A stretch of DNA of 64,000 nt from Xanthobacter autotrophicus Py2 (GTDB taxonomy: Bacteria > Pseudomonadota > Alphaproteobacteria > Rhizobiales > Xanthobacteraceae): positions 5,133,501 through 5,197,500 of the forward strand of contig CP000781.1 of assembly GCA_000017645.1 (NCBI GenBank), given 5' to 3'. Below the pieces are notes generated by a model. That model was not told the origin of the DNA and ran no database searches. It saw nothing but the letters and a program-made list of their open reading frames with translations. The position numbers were made by a program, and so were the translations under genes. Each line of letters begins with the position of its first letter. Within the stretch, counting starts at the first letter, position 1. Below, one piece after another: positions 1 through 9,445 of this stretch.

Positions 1-194
1 GGCGCGGCGCCCACCCGCGTGGCGCCGCCGAAGCCCGTGAGCGCGCAGAACATGGCGTAGAGCGGCACCGACGCATAGGTGACGCCCACCATGGCGGCGA
101 TGAAGGCGGCGCAGGCCGCAGCCACCACCAGATGGCGGCGACCGTCGGTGCGGCGTCCATTGCCCGCCCTGCGTTCAGCCTTGCCCGCGTCCAT
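1..194 (-). CDS. ctaG: Cytochrome c oxidase assembly protein CtaG (Cox11), N-terminal part
   Basis: This is the start of a gene that runs off the left edge; only about 64 residues are visible. The product begins MDAGKAERR, has one membrane segment (roughly residues 21-42), and continues with VPLYAMFC and TGFGG. That block follows the anchor in Cox11/CtaG. The family delivers copper to the CuB centre of subunit I from the periplasmic face. The ATG at 194 has a purine-rich GGTGAAGG just upstream. It is the most distal visible gene of the minus-strand aa3 oxidase cluster, 85 bp after the small CoxF-like gene, which is the usual alphaproteobacterial order. The copper-binding cysteines lie outside the window. 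Confidence 0.88.
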   Translation of the reverse strand, partial: MDAGKAERRAGNGRRTDGRRHLVVAAACAAFIAAMVGVTYASVPLYAMFCALTGFGGATRVGAA

Positions 195-279
195 CCTTCA
201 CCCTCACCGTCCGGATCGCCCCCGATCCCCTTCCCTCGTCATCACGCCCCTTGCGAAACGCCCACTTTGGCCGAGCGGC

Positions 280-465
280 TCAAAGCGGCCGGTTCAGCAC
301 ATTGGGTCCCAGCTTCACGATGGTCACGACGTAAAACAGTACCGCCAGAAACCCCAGCAATGAGGCGATGGCGATGTTGCGCGCTCGCCGCCGCCTGAGC
401 TGTTCCGGCGTCAGCACCACGCCCTCCTCTTGCGAGGGACGCGGCGTCTTCTTGTCCTTGCTCAT
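280..465 (-). CDS. Small single-span membrane protein of the cox cluster (CoxF/CtaF-like)
   Basis: A 61-residue protein starting [10 protein letters not shown], with a basic cytoplasmic stretch ([10 protein letters not shown], about residues 21-30) and one hydrophobic segment (about 31-50, ending YVVTIVKLG). Small proteins of this shape sit between ctaB and ctaG in many alphaproteobacterial aa3 oxidase operons and are annotated CoxF or CtaF; their precise role is not established. The start codon overlaps the ctaB stop by 4 bp (ATGA), so translation is probably coupled. The assignment rests on position, size and topology, not on a catalytic motif. Confidence 0.8.
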   Translation of the reverse strand: MSKDKKTPRPSQEEGVVLTPEQLRRRRARNIAIASLLGFLAVLFYVVTIVKLGPNVLNRPL

Positions 466-1409
466 CGCAGCAGCCCACCAATCACCGCCTCGCCGAGGAG
501 TGTGGCGAACAACGCGAACAGATAAACGATCGAGAAGCCGAACAGGCCCTTTGCCGCCTTCACGGCAGCCTCCCCCTCGCGGCGGCGATAGACGCGCCAG
601 GCCAGAGCGATCATCCAGGCCCCCGCCAGCACCGCCACCGCACCATAGGCGTAGCCGACATAGCCGAGCACGGCAGGACTGGCAGCCAGCGGCACCAGGA
701 ACAGGGTGTAGAGCAGGATCTGAAGGCGCGTTTCGTCGGGACCCGCCGTCACCGGCAGCATGGGGACGCCGGCGCGGGCGTAGTCGTCCGCCCGGTAGAG
801 GGCCAGGGCCCAGAAATGGGGCGGGGTCCAGAAGAAGATGATGGCGAACAGCAGCACCGGCTCCAGCGACACCGTGCCAGAAGCCGCCGCCCAGGCCACC
901 AGTGGCGGGAACGCACCGGCGGCGCCGCCGATGACGATGTTCTGCGGCGTCGAGCGCTTCAGCCACATGGTGTAGATCACCACATAGAAGAAGATGGTGA
1001 AGGCGAGCAGCGCGCCTGCCAGCGCGTTGACCAGCAGCCCCAGCACCACCACCGAGAAGGCCGACAGGGTGAGGCCGAAGGCCAGCGCCTCATGGGCCGT
1101 GACCCGGCCCGACGGCACCGGTCGCTTGCGGGTGCGCGACATGATGGCGTCAATGTCCGCGTCCCACCACATGTTGAGGGCGCCGGCCGCACCCGCGCCG
1201 ACGGCGATGCACAACAGGGCGGTGAAGGCGATGATGGGGTGCACATCTCCCGGCGCGCGGACGAGACCCACCAGCGCCGTGAAGATGACGAGCGACATCA
1301 CACGCGGCTTCAGGAGCTCGAAATAGTCGCGTGGCGACGCCAGTCCCTCTCCGGCCGCCGCGAAGGCATACGGCTCGGGATTGGTCAGGCTCGCTTGTTC
1401 GTCACGCAT
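462..1409 (-). CDS. ctaB: Protoheme IX farnesyltransferase (heme O synthase)
   Basis: This 315-residue integral membrane prenyltransferase makes heme O from protoheme and farnesyl diphosphate, the first step toward heme A for the aa3 oxidase. The first aspartate-rich motif is NMWWDADID at residues 79-87, followed by [12 protein letters not shown] second conserved block, [14 protein letters not shown], lies past the middle. Multiple hydrophobic segments fit the UbiA-fold family of about nine helices. GAGGGAG precedes the ATG at 1409 with good spacing. The gene is about 230 bp downstream of ctaD and overlaps the CoxF-like gene by 4 bp, consistent with one operon. Confidence 0.96.
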   Translation of the reverse strand: MRDEQASLTNPEPYAFAAAGEGLASPRDYFELLKPRVMSLVIFTALVGLVRAPGDVHPIIAFTALLCIAVGAGAAGALNMWWDADIDAIMSRTRKRPVPSGRVTAHEALAFGLTLSAFSVVVLGLLVNALAGALLAFTIFFYVVIYTMWLKRSTPQNIVIGGAAGAFPPLVAWAAASGTVSLEPVLLFAIIFFWTPPHFWALALYRADDYARAGVPMLPVTAGPDETRLQILLYTLFLVPLAASPAVLGYVGYAYGAVAVLAGAWMIALAWRVYRRREGEAAVKAAKGLFGFSIVYLFALFATLLGEAVIGGLLR

Positions 1410-1585
1410 CCCGAAACTCCCTCAAACTCTGCTGGCCCAAGCCCGGTGCGTCCGGAGGATCATGCCCCCGACCGGACCGGTCTGGCGGTTCCCCACGCCT
1501 CTCCGGGCGCCTTGAACCTCACTGTCAAACCCTTCGTCGCCGGCAAGACGCGCCAGATGCTGCGCCTTGGATCCCGAAGGTGGCA

Positions 1586-1609
1586 GAAGCCGCGGTCGCC
1601 CGCGGCTTC
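1586..1609 (-). terminator. Stem-loop downstream of ctaD
   Basis: A perfect 10-bp stem (GAAGCCGCGG with its complement) encloses a four-base loop that reads GCGA on the minus strand. It starts about 31 bp after the ctaD stop. No U-tract follows, so it may be an intra-operon attenuator or an mRNA-stabilising hairpin that sets different levels for ctaD and ctaB. Confidence 0.45.
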
Positions 1610-1640
1610 TTGAAGGTCACGGCCGCGCGCGGCCAAGGCA

Positions 1641-3263
1641 TCACTTGATGCGCGGCAGCACTTCGAACTGGTGGAAGGGCGGCGGCGAGGACAGGGTCCA
1701 CTCCAGCGTGCTGGCGCCGGGACCCCACGGATTGTCGCCGGCCTTTTCCTTGCGGATGAAGGCGAGCGCCGTGCCGGTGAGGAAGATCAGCACCGCCACG
1801 CCCGAGATATAGGAGCCGATGGAGGAGACGAAGTTCCAGCCCGCGAACGCGTCCGGATAGTCCGCGTAGCGGCGCGGCATGCCGGCGAGCCCGAGGAAGT
1901 GCTGCGGGAAGAACACCAGGTTCACACCCACGAAGGTGACCCAGAAGTGCAGCTTGCCCCAGAATTCCGGGATCATGTAGCCGCTCATCTTGGGGAACCA
2001 GTAGTACCAGCCGGCGAAGATGGCGAACACGGCGCCGAGCGACAGCACGTAGTGGAAGTGGGCCACCACGTAATAGGTGTCGTGCAGTGAGCGGTCGATG
2101 CCGGCGTTGGAGAGCACCACGCCCGTCACGCCGCCCACGGTGAACAGGAAGATGAAGCCGATGGCCCACAGCATGGGGGTGCGGAACTGCAGCGAGCCGC
2201 CCCACATGGTGGCGATCCAGGAGAAGATCTTCACGCCCGTGGGTACCGCGATGATCATGGTGGCGGCCACGAAGTAGGACTGCGTGCCGCTGGACAGGCC
2301 CACCGTGTACATGTGGTGCGCCCACACCACGAAGCCCACCACGCCGATGGCGACCATGGCGTAGGCCATGCCGAGATAGCCGAAGATGGGCTTGCGCGAG
2401 AAGGTGGAGATGATGTGGGAGACGATGCCGAACCCGGGCAGGATCAGGATGTACACCTCGGGGTGACCGAAGAACCAGAACAGATGCTGGAACAGGATCG
2501 GGTCACCACCGCCCGCGGGGTCGAAGAAGGTCGTGCCGAAGTTGCGGTCGGTGAGCAGCATGGTGATGGCGCCCGCCAGCACCGGCAGCGACAGCAGCAG
2601 CAGGAAGCCGGTGATGAGCTGGGACCAGGCGAACAGCGGCATCTTGTGCAGCGTCATGCCCGGCGCGCGCATGTTGAAGATGGTGGTGATGAGGTTGATG
2701 GCGCCCAGCAGCGACGAGGCACCGGCGATGTGCAGCGAGAAGATCAGAAGGTCCATGGCCGGGCCGGGATGGCCGAGCTTGGACGACAGCGGGGGATAGA
2801 TGGTCCAGCCGCCGCCGAAGCCGTTGGAGCCGGCCGCGCCTTCCACGAACAGCGACGACAGCGCCAGGATGAAGGACGGCGGCAGCAGCCAGAAGGCGAT
2901 GTTGTTGATCCGCGGGAAGGCCGTGTCCGGCGCGCCGATCATCAGCGGGGCGAAATAGTTGCCGTAGCCGCCGATGAGGGCGGGCATCACCATGAAGAAG
3001 ATCATGATGAGGCCGTGGCCCGTGGTGAAGACGTTGAAGGTCTGCGGATTGGAGAAGATCTGCAGGCCCGGATGCTGCAGCTCCATCCGGATGGCGATGG
3101 ACAGGATGCCGCCCACGATCCCCGCCACGATGGCGAAGATCAGGTACATGATCCCGATGTCCTTGTGATTGGTCGAGAAGACCCAGCGCTTCCAGCCGGT
3201 GGGGATGTGCGCGTCGTGGTCGGCGTGGTCGTCGTGGGTGTGGGTGACTGCCTCGGTGGCCAT
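1641..3263 (-). CDS. ctaD: Cytochrome c oxidase subunit I (aa3 type)
   Basis: This 540-residue catalytic subunit of the heme-copper oxidase reduces oxygen at the heme a3-CuB site. [10 protein letters not shown] carries the CuB histidine and the cross-linked tyrosine. Other landmarks are [11 protein letters not shown] and [15 protein letters not shown], which hold the CuB and heme-ligand histidines. About twelve hydrophobic segments are present, and the N-terminus is His/Asp-rich ([12 protein letters not shown]). The start at 3263 (MATEAVTH) is preferred over an upstream in-frame codon because AAGGA lies 8 bp before it and the upstream residues look unlike the family. The gene lies 127 bp after coxB in the same operon. 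Confidence 0.98.
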   Translation of the reverse strand: MATEAVTHTHDDHADHDAHIPTGWKRWVFSTNHKDIGIMYLIFAIVAGIVGGILSIAIRMELQHPGLQIFSNPQTFNVFTTGHGLIMIFFMVMPALIGGYGNYFAPLMIGAPDTAFPRINNIAFWLLPPSFILALSSLFVEGAAGSNGFGGGWTIYPPLSSKLGHPGPAMDLLIFSLHIAGASSLLGAINLITTIFNMRAPGMTLHKMPLFAWSQLITGFLLLLSLPVLAGAITMLLTDRNFGTTFFDPAGGGDPILFQHLFWFFGHPEVYILILPGFGIVSHIISTFSRKPIFGYLGMAYAMVAIGVVGFVVWAHHMYTVGLSSGTQSYFVAATMIIAVPTGVKIFSWIATMWGGSLQFRTPMLWAIGFIFLFTVGGVTGVVLSNAGIDRSLHDTYYVVAHFHYVLSLGAVFAIFAGWYYWFPKMSGYMIPEFWGKLHFWVTFVGVNLVFFPQHFLGLAGMPRRYADYPDAFAGWNFVSSIGSYISGVAVLIFLTGTALAFIRKEKAGDNPWGPGASTLEWTLSSPPPFHQFEVLPRIK

Positions 3264-3364
3264 TCCCGCTATCCTTGTCTGCCGGCACTGGCGCCCGTTC
3301 CGCCGCACCGTCGCTTGCCTGCTCCCGCCCCCGGCCGCGACCGGTGACGCAATTTCAAAGAGGC

Positions 3365-3383
3365 GCCGGCGCCATGCGCCGGC
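3365..3383 (-). other. Intercistronic hairpin between coxB and ctaD
   Basis: A perfect 8-bp stem (GCCGGCGC/GCGCCGGC) with a 3-base loop starts 8 bp after the coxB stop. A short T-rich stretch (TCTTT) follows on the minus strand, so it could be a leaky terminator or processing site. Inferred from sequence only. Confidence 0.4.
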
Positions 3384-3390
3384 CGAAGTC

Positions 3391-4251
3391 TCAGCGCGCC
3401 AGAGCGCCGGCGGGCTCGCCGGCGTCAGCCAGCTTGCCGGCGGCATCGGCCGCGGATGCGAACTTCGCCTTGGCCTGGGCAGCCCACGCCGCGAAGTCCG
3501 CCTCGCTCACCGCGCGAATCGCGATCGGCATGAAGGCATGGTCACGGCCGCACAGCTCGGAGCACTGGCCGTAATAGATGCCCTCACGGGTCACCTTGAA
3601 CCAGCTCTCGTTCAGGCGGCCGGGATTGGCGTCGATCTTCACGCCGAACGCGGGCATCGCGAACGAGTGGATCACGTCGGACGAGGTGACCTGGATGCGC
3701 ACGATCTTGTTGACCGGCACCACCACCTCATTGTCCACCGCCAGCAGGCGCGGCTGGCCCGGCTTCAGGTCCTTCTCGGCCACCAGGTAGGAATCGAAGG
3801 AGAAGCCGCCGTTGTCGGGATAGTCGTAGGACCAGTACCACTGGTGCCCCGTCACCTTCACCGTCATGTCCGGCTTGGGAATGTTCAGCTCAAGATGGAG
3901 CAGGCGGAAGGACGGGATGGCGATGAGCACGAGGATCATCACCGGGATCACGGTCCAGGCCACCTCGATGAGGGTGTTGTGGCTGGTCTTGGACGGCACC
4001 GGATTGGCGCGCTCGTTGAAGCGCACCACCACGATGGCGAGCAGCACCAGCACGAACAGCACGATGGAGGTGATGATGATGAGCATCATCGTGTTGAAGC
4101 TGTGGATCTGCTCCATCACCGGCGTAGCGGCACCCTGGAGATTGATCTGCCACGGCGAGGGCTGGCCGGTCTCGGCAAAGGCGGCGCTCGCGAACAGGCT
4201 CGCGGCGCACGTGCCCATGGCAAGGGCAGCGGAGCGGAGGAACGACTTCAT
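3391..4251 (-). CDS. coxB: Cytochrome c oxidase subunit II (ctaC)
   Basis: Subunit II takes electrons from cytochrome c through its CuA centre and passes them to subunit I. The 286-residue product starts with a signal peptide ([13 protein letters not shown], cleavage probably after AFA near residue 26). Two membrane segments follow, then a periplasmic cupredoxin domain. The CuA site is complete: [12 protein letters not shown] supplies both cysteines, the backbone glutamate, His and Met, and the upstream HSFAMPAF supplies the other His. The ATG at 4251 is chosen because the signal peptide begins there and GGGAGAG lies upstream. It is the first gene of the minus-strand oxidase operon. Confidence 0.97.
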   Translation of the reverse strand: MKSFLRSAALAMGTCAASLFASAAFAETGQPSPWQINLQGAATPVMEQIHSFNTMMLIIITSIVLFVLVLLAIVVVRFNERANPVPSKTSHNTLIEVAWTVIPVMILVLIAIPSFRLLHLELNIPKPDMTVKVTGHQWYWSYDYPDNGGFSFDSYLVAEKDLKPGQPRLLAVDNEVVVPVNKIVRIQVTSSDVIHSFAMPAFGVKIDANPGRLNESWFKVTREGIYYGQCSELCGRDHAFMPIAIRAVSEADFAAWAAQAKAKFASAADAAGKLADAGEPAGALAR

Positions 4252-4826
4252 CTTCAACGGCTCTCCCTGGCCCGGCGGATTGAACCACCGTACGTGCTGC
4301 GCCCGCCCTGCACGCTCAGCGGCGCGCCGTCCGGACCACTTGTTCAAGTGAGCTACCCATCCGGCGGAAACCGCTGGCAAGTGCACTGATTTTTAAGGCA
4401 GCCACTCTCCCTAGAGTTCATCAAACATAATTGGGTGCGCCTTGCAATCGCCCAAGCTTCGCCCTCGGTGCGACAATAAGTCGGCGGATTGGGGGACGAT
4501 CCGGGAGACCCGCAGCCGGGTGCCGCACAGCCCCTTGCGCCGCCTTGCCCCGCACCTGCGCGTCCGCTGCCGCGCTTGCGGTCGGCACCTGGGTATGCCG
4601 CAACGGCATGGAGACAAAATGGCGCGCGCCTTCAGTGCCCAAATACCTTCCGCATGACGCACCGTCCGGGGTTGAAACGCCCCCTTGGGAGAATCCCCAC
4701 GGCATACATCTGCGCCACGCTGCCGCCGCATTGTTGACAGGATGGCTAGGCCATTAAGGCATTGGTTCACTAAATCAGATAAGGCAGGTTTGCCTGGCGC
4801 CCGCCGGGTCCCTGCCGGAGCTTGCG
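4252..4826. other. Divergent intergenic region between coxB and the IalB-like gene
   Basis: These 575 bp hold no convincing gene; the open frames here lack ribosome sites and family features. The region must carry the coxB promoter (minus) and the promoter of the IalB-like gene (plus). I see a TTGACA on the plus strand but no clear -35/-10 pair for coxB. The stretch near 4400-4445 is noticeably more AT-rich than its surroundings and is the likeliest place for the coxB promoter. Confidence 0.5.
4734..4762 (+). promoter_or_regulatory. Candidate promoter of the IalB-like gene
   Basis: A perfect -35 TTGACA occurs at 4734-4739. The -10 is weak: AGGCAT at 17 bp spacing or TAAGGC at 15 bp. It lies about 65-90 bp before the start at 4827. 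The call rests mainly on the -35 element and position. Confidence 0.35.
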
Positions 4827-5399
4827 ATGGTCCTGTCGTTCCCTGCCCGCCGCCTCTTCCTTTCGGGCCATGCCGCGAGGGCCCGGTCCGGGACGAGAGC
4901 CAGCGCGCTGCTTTCCCTGTTCGGCGCGCTGCTCGCGGCGGCCCTGGCCACTGCACAGCCCGCCGCCGCGCAGGGCGTGGTGAAGTCGGTGCATGGCGAG
5001 TGGCAGATTCGCTGCGACACGCCCCCCGGCGCCCAGAGCGAGCAGTGCGTGCTGCTCCAGTCGGTTCAGGCCGAGGACCGGCCGAACGTGGGCCTCACCG
5101 TCATCGTGCTGAAGACGGCGGACCAGAAGAGCCGCCTGCTGCGCGTGCTCGCGCCCCTCGGCGTGCTGCTGCCGGCTGGCCTCGGACTCAAGATCGACGA
5201 CCAGGATGTGGGCCGCGCCGGATTCGTCCGCTGCCTGCCCAATGGCTGCGTCGCCGAGGTGGTGATGGACGACGCCCTCGTCGCCCGCCTCAAGGCCGGC
5301 AAGCAGGCCACCTTCATCATCTTCCAGACCCCGGAAGAAGGCATCGGCGTCCCTCTCAGCCTCAACGGCTTCGGCCCGGGCTTCGACACGCTGCGCTGA
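4827..5399 (+). CDS. Invasion-associated locus B (IalB) family exported protein
   Basis: A 190-residue protein with an N-terminal secretion signal: basic start, hydrophobic core around residues 25-45, likely cut after AAAQ near residue 49. The mature domain opens VVKSVHGEWQIRCDTP, a typical IalB start, and has two cysteine pairs (CDTPPGAQSEQC and CLPNGC) likely to form periplasmic disulfides. The family is widespread in Rhizobiales and named after a Bartonella factor linked to erythrocyte invasion; in free-living species its role is unknown. GGAG lies upstream of the ATG. A stable hairpin directly follows the stop, suggesting a single-gene unit. Confidence 0.88.
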   Translation: MVLSFPARRLFLSGHAARARSGTRASALLSLFGALLAAALATAQPAAAQGVVKSVHGEWQIRCDTPPGAQSEQCVLLQSVQAEDRPNVGLTVIVLKTADQKSRLLRVLAPLGVLLPAGLGLKIDDQDVGRAGFVRCLPNGCVAEVVMDDALVARLKAGKQATFIIFQTPEEGIGVPLSLNGFGPGFDTLR

Positions 5400-5402
5400 A
5401 CG

Positions 5403-5424
5403 GCGCCGGCCGGGTGGCCGGTGC
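5403..5424 (+). terminator. Hairpin just after the IalB-like gene
   Basis: A GC-rich stem of about 9 bp, including one G-T pair, with a GGGT loop begins 4 bases past the stop codon. No T-run follows, so termination is possible but not certain. Confidence 0.4.
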
Positions 5425-5674
5425 ACGGGAGCCTTTCAACGCACGCGCGACGCCAACACGCGGGGCAGATATGCCAGACTGCGCGCGGCGGCCATGGGCG
5501 CAGACGACGGGCGCGGAATCATTCCGTGACAGATGTCTTGCGCAGAGCCATCGCTGCGCCGCAGCATTGGCACGGTTTGGACATGCTTGCTGCGCACAAA
5601 GCTGGAGCGGAGCGGAGTAGCGGCGGCCGGGCGGCGCCGGGGCGGTGGCTTCGGGGACCGGCAGGGAGAGCTGG

Positions 5675-7519
5675 ATGCACGGAGATGAACACGCACTTTT
5701 CGGCGCGGCGCTCGCATTCCTAGCCGCAGCGGTCGTCTCTGTTCCCATCGCCAAGCGCCTCGGCTTTTCCCCGGTCGTCGGTTATCTGCTGGTGGGCATC
5801 GCCATCGGCCCGGTGGGCTTCAACGTGGCCGATCCGGGGGTGGTCTCCACCGTCGCCGAGCTCGGCGTGGTCATGCTGCTGTTCCTGGTGGGGCTGGAGC
5901 TGAAGCCGTCCAGCCTGCTGTCCATGGGCCATTTCATCTTCGGACTGGGCACCGCGCAGCTCATGCTGACGGCGCTGGCGTTCGCGCTGCTGGCCTATTT
6001 CGGCCTCGGCTTCGGCGCGGCGGCGGCGGTGGTGAGCGGCCTCGCCCTGTCGATCTCGGGCACCGCCATCGCGCTCCAGCTGCTCGGCGAGCGCGGCGAC
6101 CTTGCCTCCCCCTATGGCCAGCGCACCTTCTCCATCCTGCTGTTCCAGGACATCGCGGTGGTGCCGCTGCTCGCCCTGGTGCCCCTGCTGGCGCCGGGCG
6201 GCGAGGCCGAGGTAGCGCGCGATCCCAAGGCGACCCTGCTCGCCGCCGCCATCGCGGTGGCAGCCATCGCCGTCATCGTGGTGTCGGGGCGCTATTTGCT
6301 CAATCCGCTGTTCCGCGTGCTGGCCCGCTCCGGCGCGCGCGAGGCCATGACCGCCGCCGCCCTGCTGGTGGTGATGGGAGCCGCCGGCCTCATGGAGGCG
6401 GCGGGCCTTTCGGCGGCGCTCGGGGCCTTCCTCGCCGGCCTGCTGCTGTCGGAGAGCACCTTCCGCCACGAGCTGGAAGCCAATGTGGACGCCTTCCGCG
6501 GCCTGCTGCTCGCCGTGTTCTTCATGAGCATCGGCATGTCGCTCAACATCACCGTGGTGCTGGGCCATATCCCGAGCCTGCTGGTGGGGACGCTGGCGGT
6601 GGCGGTGGTCAAGTCGGTGATCGTCTATCTGGTGTTCCGGGCCGACAACATCGCTCCCCAGGATTCCATGCGCGCCGCGGTAGCGCTCATGTCCGCCGGC
6701 GAATTCGCCTTCGTGCTGTTCCCGCTGGGCCTCGACAACAGGATCCTGAAATCCGAGCAGGCCGACCTTTTGATCGCCCTGGCCGCCCTCACCATGATCC
6801 TCGGCCCGCTGCTGTTCGCCGCCCTGTCGCGGCTGCTGCCGCGCTTCGCCCGACCGGCGGCCGAGCCGCCGGCGGATGATTTCGCCGATGCGGACGGCTC
6901 GGTGCTGGTGATCGGCTTCGGCCGATTCGGCCAGATCGTCTCCCAGTGCCTGCTGGCCCAGGAGGTGACCGTCACCATCATCGACAAGGACGTGGAGATG
7001 ATCCAGTCCGCCGGGCGCTTCGGCGTGCACATCTATTATGGCGACGGCACCCGGCTCGACGTGCTGCGGGCCGCCGGCGCCGAGACGGTGGAAGTCATCT
7101 GCGTGTGCGTGGACAACAAGGAGGACGCCAACCGCATCGTCGAGATCGTGCGCGCCTCCATTCCCAACGCGCGGCTGTTCGTGCGCAGCTTCGACCGGGT
7201 GCATTCCATGGAGCTGGCGCGCCTTGGCGTGGATTTCGAGCTGCGCGAGACCCTCGAATCGGCCCTGTCCTTCGGCGCCCGCACCCTGGAGGCGCTGGGC
7301 GTGCCGCAGAACGCCGCTGCCGCCCGCATCGCCGACGTGCGCGTGCGCGACCGCGCCCGCCTGGAGCGCCAGCTGGAGGAAGGCATTTTCGCGGGTGGCG
7401 AGGTGTTCAGCGGCCACAAGGTGGAGCCCGAGCCCCTGACCCAGCCCGAGAAGCCGGCCCGCCCGCTGAACCCGGAGGCGCAGGACATCCTGTCCCACGA
7501 AACCGAATTCTCCGGCTGA
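5675..7519 (+). CDS. Kef-type monovalent cation:proton antiporter (CPA2 family) with TrkA-N domain
   Basis: A 614-residue protein related to KefB/KefC/YbaL. The first ~390 residues form a 12-13 helix exchanger domain (GFSPVVGYLLVGIAIGP, then FLVGLELKPSS, LLFQDIAVVPLL and GAFLAGLLLSES). A cytoplasmic Rossmann domain follows with the nucleotide motif GFGRFGQ near residue 412. In this family the TrkA-N domain gates K+/H+ exchange in response to nucleotide or glutathione adducts. The start at 5675 (MHGDEH) has GGGAGAG at good spacing; an in-frame codon 30 bp upstream is less likely. No KefF/KefG partner is nearby, so glutathione gating cannot be inferred. Confidence 0.92.
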   Translation: MHGDEHALFGAALAFLAAAVVSVPIAKRLGFSPVVGYLLVGIAIGPVGFNVADPGVVSTVAELGVVMLLFLVGLELKPSSLLSMGHFIFGLGTAQLMLTALAFALLAYFGLGFGAAAAVVSGLALSISGTAIALQLLGERGDLASPYGQRTFSILLFQDIAVVPLLALVPLLAPGGEAEVARDPKATLLAAAIAVAAIAVIVVSGRYLLNPLFRVLARSGAREAMTAAALLVVMGAAGLMEAAGLSAALGAFLAGLLLSESTFRHELEANVDAFRGLLLAVFFMSIGMSLNITVVLGHIPSLLVGTLAVAVVKSVIVYLVFRADNIAPQDSMRAAVALMSAGEFAFVLFPLGLDNRILKSEQADLLIALAALTMILGPLLFAALSRLLPRFARPAAEPPADDFADADGSVLVIGFGRFGQIVSQCLLAQEVTVTIIDKDVEMIQSAGRFGVHIYYGDGTRLDVLRAAGAETVEVICVCVDNKEDANRIVEIVRASIPNARLFVRSFDRVHSMELARLGVDFELRETLESALSFGARTLEALGVPQNAAAARIADVRVRDRARLERQLEEGIFAGGEVFSGHKVEPEPLTQPEKPARPLNPEAQDILSHETEFSG

Positions 7520-7715
7520 GCCTTGGCCGTCCGGACGCTTCTGCGGCCGGGCCGGCAGAGTCTTTGGATAGCCCCGAGGCTGTTGCAACCATTTCGTGAT
7601 TTCGCTGCGACGATGGCGTAAGGTCGCAGCACCGGGTTCGCGATCGGGCAACGGCAAATGGGACAGGCTCGCCAGATCGCACATCTGGACGCCGCGCTCC
7701 TGCGGAGTTGGGCGT

Positions 7716-8705
7716 ATGGATCAATTCTTGGAGATGCTCCGGGCGGCACAGGGCGGCCACGGGCTCGAGAATATCGGGCAGATGTACGGCCTGTCGCCCC
7801 AGCAGGCCCAGGCGATGGCCGAGGCGGTCATGCCGGCCTTCACCGAGGCCTTCAAGCAGGCCACCCAGTCTCCTGAAGCCCTCGCCTCGCTGATGGCGCT
7901 GATGACCAGCGGGCCCTACGGCGCCTTCTATACCCAGCAGCCCGCCGCGCCGGCGGAGCTGTCGCGTGCCGGCAGCGAAGCCCTTGATACGGTGTTTGGC
8001 TCGTCGGACGTGAGCCGGGCCGTGGCGGCGCACGTGGCATCGACCACCGGCCTCGGCGTGACCCTGGTTCGGCAGATGATGCCGAGCTTCGCCACCCTCG
8101 TGGTCGGCGGCCTGGCAAAGTCGCTGGCCGCCTCCGGCGCGCTCCAGCAGATGCTCGCAGCCATGCTGAGCCGGATGCCCGGCCAGACCACGCAGCGCAT
8201 CGCGCCCATCTCCTCCGGCAATCCCTTCATCGACGCTTTCCTGGCCTTCACCAGCACCGCGACGGAGCAGAGCCCCAAGGCGTTCGCCACCGGCAATCCC
8301 TGGGCCGATGCCTATGCCCAGATGATGTTCCAGCGCGCGCCCCAGCCGGCGCCGCAGCAGCGCAGCACCAATCCGATCGACGCCTGGCAGGACGTGGTCA
8401 ACGCCATGACCAAGACCATGACCCAGGCCGGCGTCCCGCCCGCGCGCACGCCGCCGCCGGAACCCCCGCCCCCGCCGCTGGCGCCGTTCCAGAACTTCTT
8501 CGCCCAATTGTTCGCGCAGGGCTTCCCGCCGGCTTTCCCGGGGACGGAGGGGCAGCAGCGGGCCTATTCCATCCCGGACTTCTGGCTCGACATCATGCGC
8601 GCCGCCGCGCAGCCGGTGAAGGACGCCGAGACCCAGCCGCCCGAGCGGCCTCGCCTCGTCAGCCCATCTCCCCAGAGCCGCACCGGCGGACGCGACACGA
8701 AATAG
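7716..8705 (+). CDS. DUF937 domain protein
   Basis: A 329-residue protein without signal peptide or membrane segments. The N-terminus (FLEMLRAAQGGHGLENIG, then LSPQQAQAMAEAVMPAF) matches the DUF937/YidB helical repeat family, whose function is unknown. The C-terminal third is low complexity, with a proline run (TPPPEPPPPPLAPF, about residues 247-260) and an Ala/Gln-rich segment. The ATG at 7716 has GGAG 8 bp upstream and begins exactly at the conserved domain; a longer in-frame extension to 7596 adds unconserved Arg/Trp-rich sequence. It stands alone between the antiporter and a bidirectional terminator. Confidence 0.8.
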   Translation: MDQFLEMLRAAQGGHGLENIGQMYGLSPQQAQAMAEAVMPAFTEAFKQATQSPEALASLMALMTSGPYGAFYTQQPAAPAELSRAGSEALDTVFGSSDVSRAVAAHVASTTGLGVTLVRQMMPSFATLVVGGLAKSLAASGALQQMLAAMLSRMPGQTTQRIAPISSGNPFIDAFLAFTSTATEQSPKAFATGNPWADAYAQMMFQRAPQPAPQQRSTNPIDAWQDVVNAMTKTMTQAGVPPARTPPPEPPPPPLAPFQNFFAQLFAQGFPPAFPGTEGQQRAYSIPDFWLDIMRAAAQPVKDAETQPPERPRLVSPSPQSRTGGRDTK

Positions 8706-8746
8706 GGCCGCGCCCGGGCGGCGTTGCGGTACCCGCAGACACAAAA

Positions 8747-8778
8747 CGACCCGCGCCGGTTGCGGTCGGCGCGGGTCG
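8747..8778. terminator. Bidirectional intrinsic terminator between convergent genes
   Basis: A perfect 12-bp stem (CGACCCGCGCCG with its complement) has an 8-base loop. On the minus strand it is followed by TTTTGTG, a reasonable U-tract; on the plus strand by AGTTTC. It lies between the DUF937 gene (plus) and the DUF1127 gene (minus) and can serve both, better the latter. Confidence 0.75.
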
Positions 8779-8931
8779 AGTTTCGGCGGAATCGAGGGGC
8801 GTTCCCGCCGGATCTTTCGGGACGACCCGGACGGCCTGAAACCGCCCGGCCGGGTCGCGCTCCACTCATGTGCTCTGGCCCGTGCGGGTCACACCCACCG
8901 GCTTCCATTTCCTTTAACCTGCGCGAAAACC

Positions 8932-9255
8932 TCAGTGCTGCTGTGCGCGGGCTGCAAGCCTTGCGGCGGTACGGCGCTCGGTGGCGCGCAGGATGAGCAC
9001 GCGAGTCGGGTCATCGAGCAGCGGACCGGAGGTGGCGTCGCGCAGGTCGGCGCGGGTCACGCCGATGTCGCGAAGCATGCGATCGTCGAGGCCGGCAAGC
9101 TCGGCCATGACGCTGCGACGTTCGATGGCGCGGCCGATGGCGCCCGCCGTCTTTGCCACGTTGCCGGCCAGGGAGACGGCCGCCAGGCACAGGGCCGCCA
9201 GCATCTCGCCCGCGGGGGCAAAGGCAATCTTCCGGGTTTCACCATGAACGCTCAT
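8932..9255 (-). CDS. DUF1127 domain protein
   Basis: A 107-residue protein with the DUF1127 signature LDDRMLRDIGVTRADL near residues 55-70. Small arginine-rich DUF1127 proteins are common in alphaproteobacteria; some act as RNA-binding regulators of phosphate, carbon or stress responses, but this longer type with a hydrophobic alanine-rich front (about residues 13-35) is uncharacterised. The ATG at 9255 (MSVHGETRK) is preferred because GGAG sits 6 bp before it; two further ATGs lie just upstream in frame. It is transcribed divergently from the LysR gene, a frequent pairing in Rhizobiales. Confidence 0.85.
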   Translation of the reverse strand: MSVHGETRKIAFAPAGEMLAALCLAAVSLAGNVAKTAGAIGRAIERRSVMAELAGLDDRMLRDIGVTRADLRDATSGPLLDDPTRVLILRATERRTAARLAARAQQH

Positions 9256-9397
9256 CTTCATCTCCATTGCCGGGGTGGGGATCGCGGACAGTCCTTTCGT
9301 GGGTCCCAGGGGCTCCTCGAGCCACCCGATTTCGTATCCCGCCGCTTCGGCGCGCCCTTTGTGACCCCCCGGCATGAATCAAGCTAGCGAATGTTTT

Positions 9398-9425
9398 TCA
9401 TCTCACGTATCATTCTGCGTGATGA
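9398..9425. promoter_or_regulatory. Dyad operator candidate upstream of the LysR gene
   Basis: TCATCTCACG and CGTGATGA form a near-perfect inverted repeat around a ~10-bp spacer, in the divergent region between the DUF1127 and LysR genes. LysR proteins typically bind interrupted dyads near their own promoters. The dyad covers an alternative ATG at 9422, which favours the later start at 9446. Confidence 0.45.
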
Positions 9426-9445
9426 ATGCTCCGGAACCGCACCCC

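Noticed and set aside
4411..4956. A 181-codon minus-strand frame upstream of coxB
   Set aside because: Arg/Gly/Pro-rich translation without family features; it overlaps the IalB-like gene and the promoter region.
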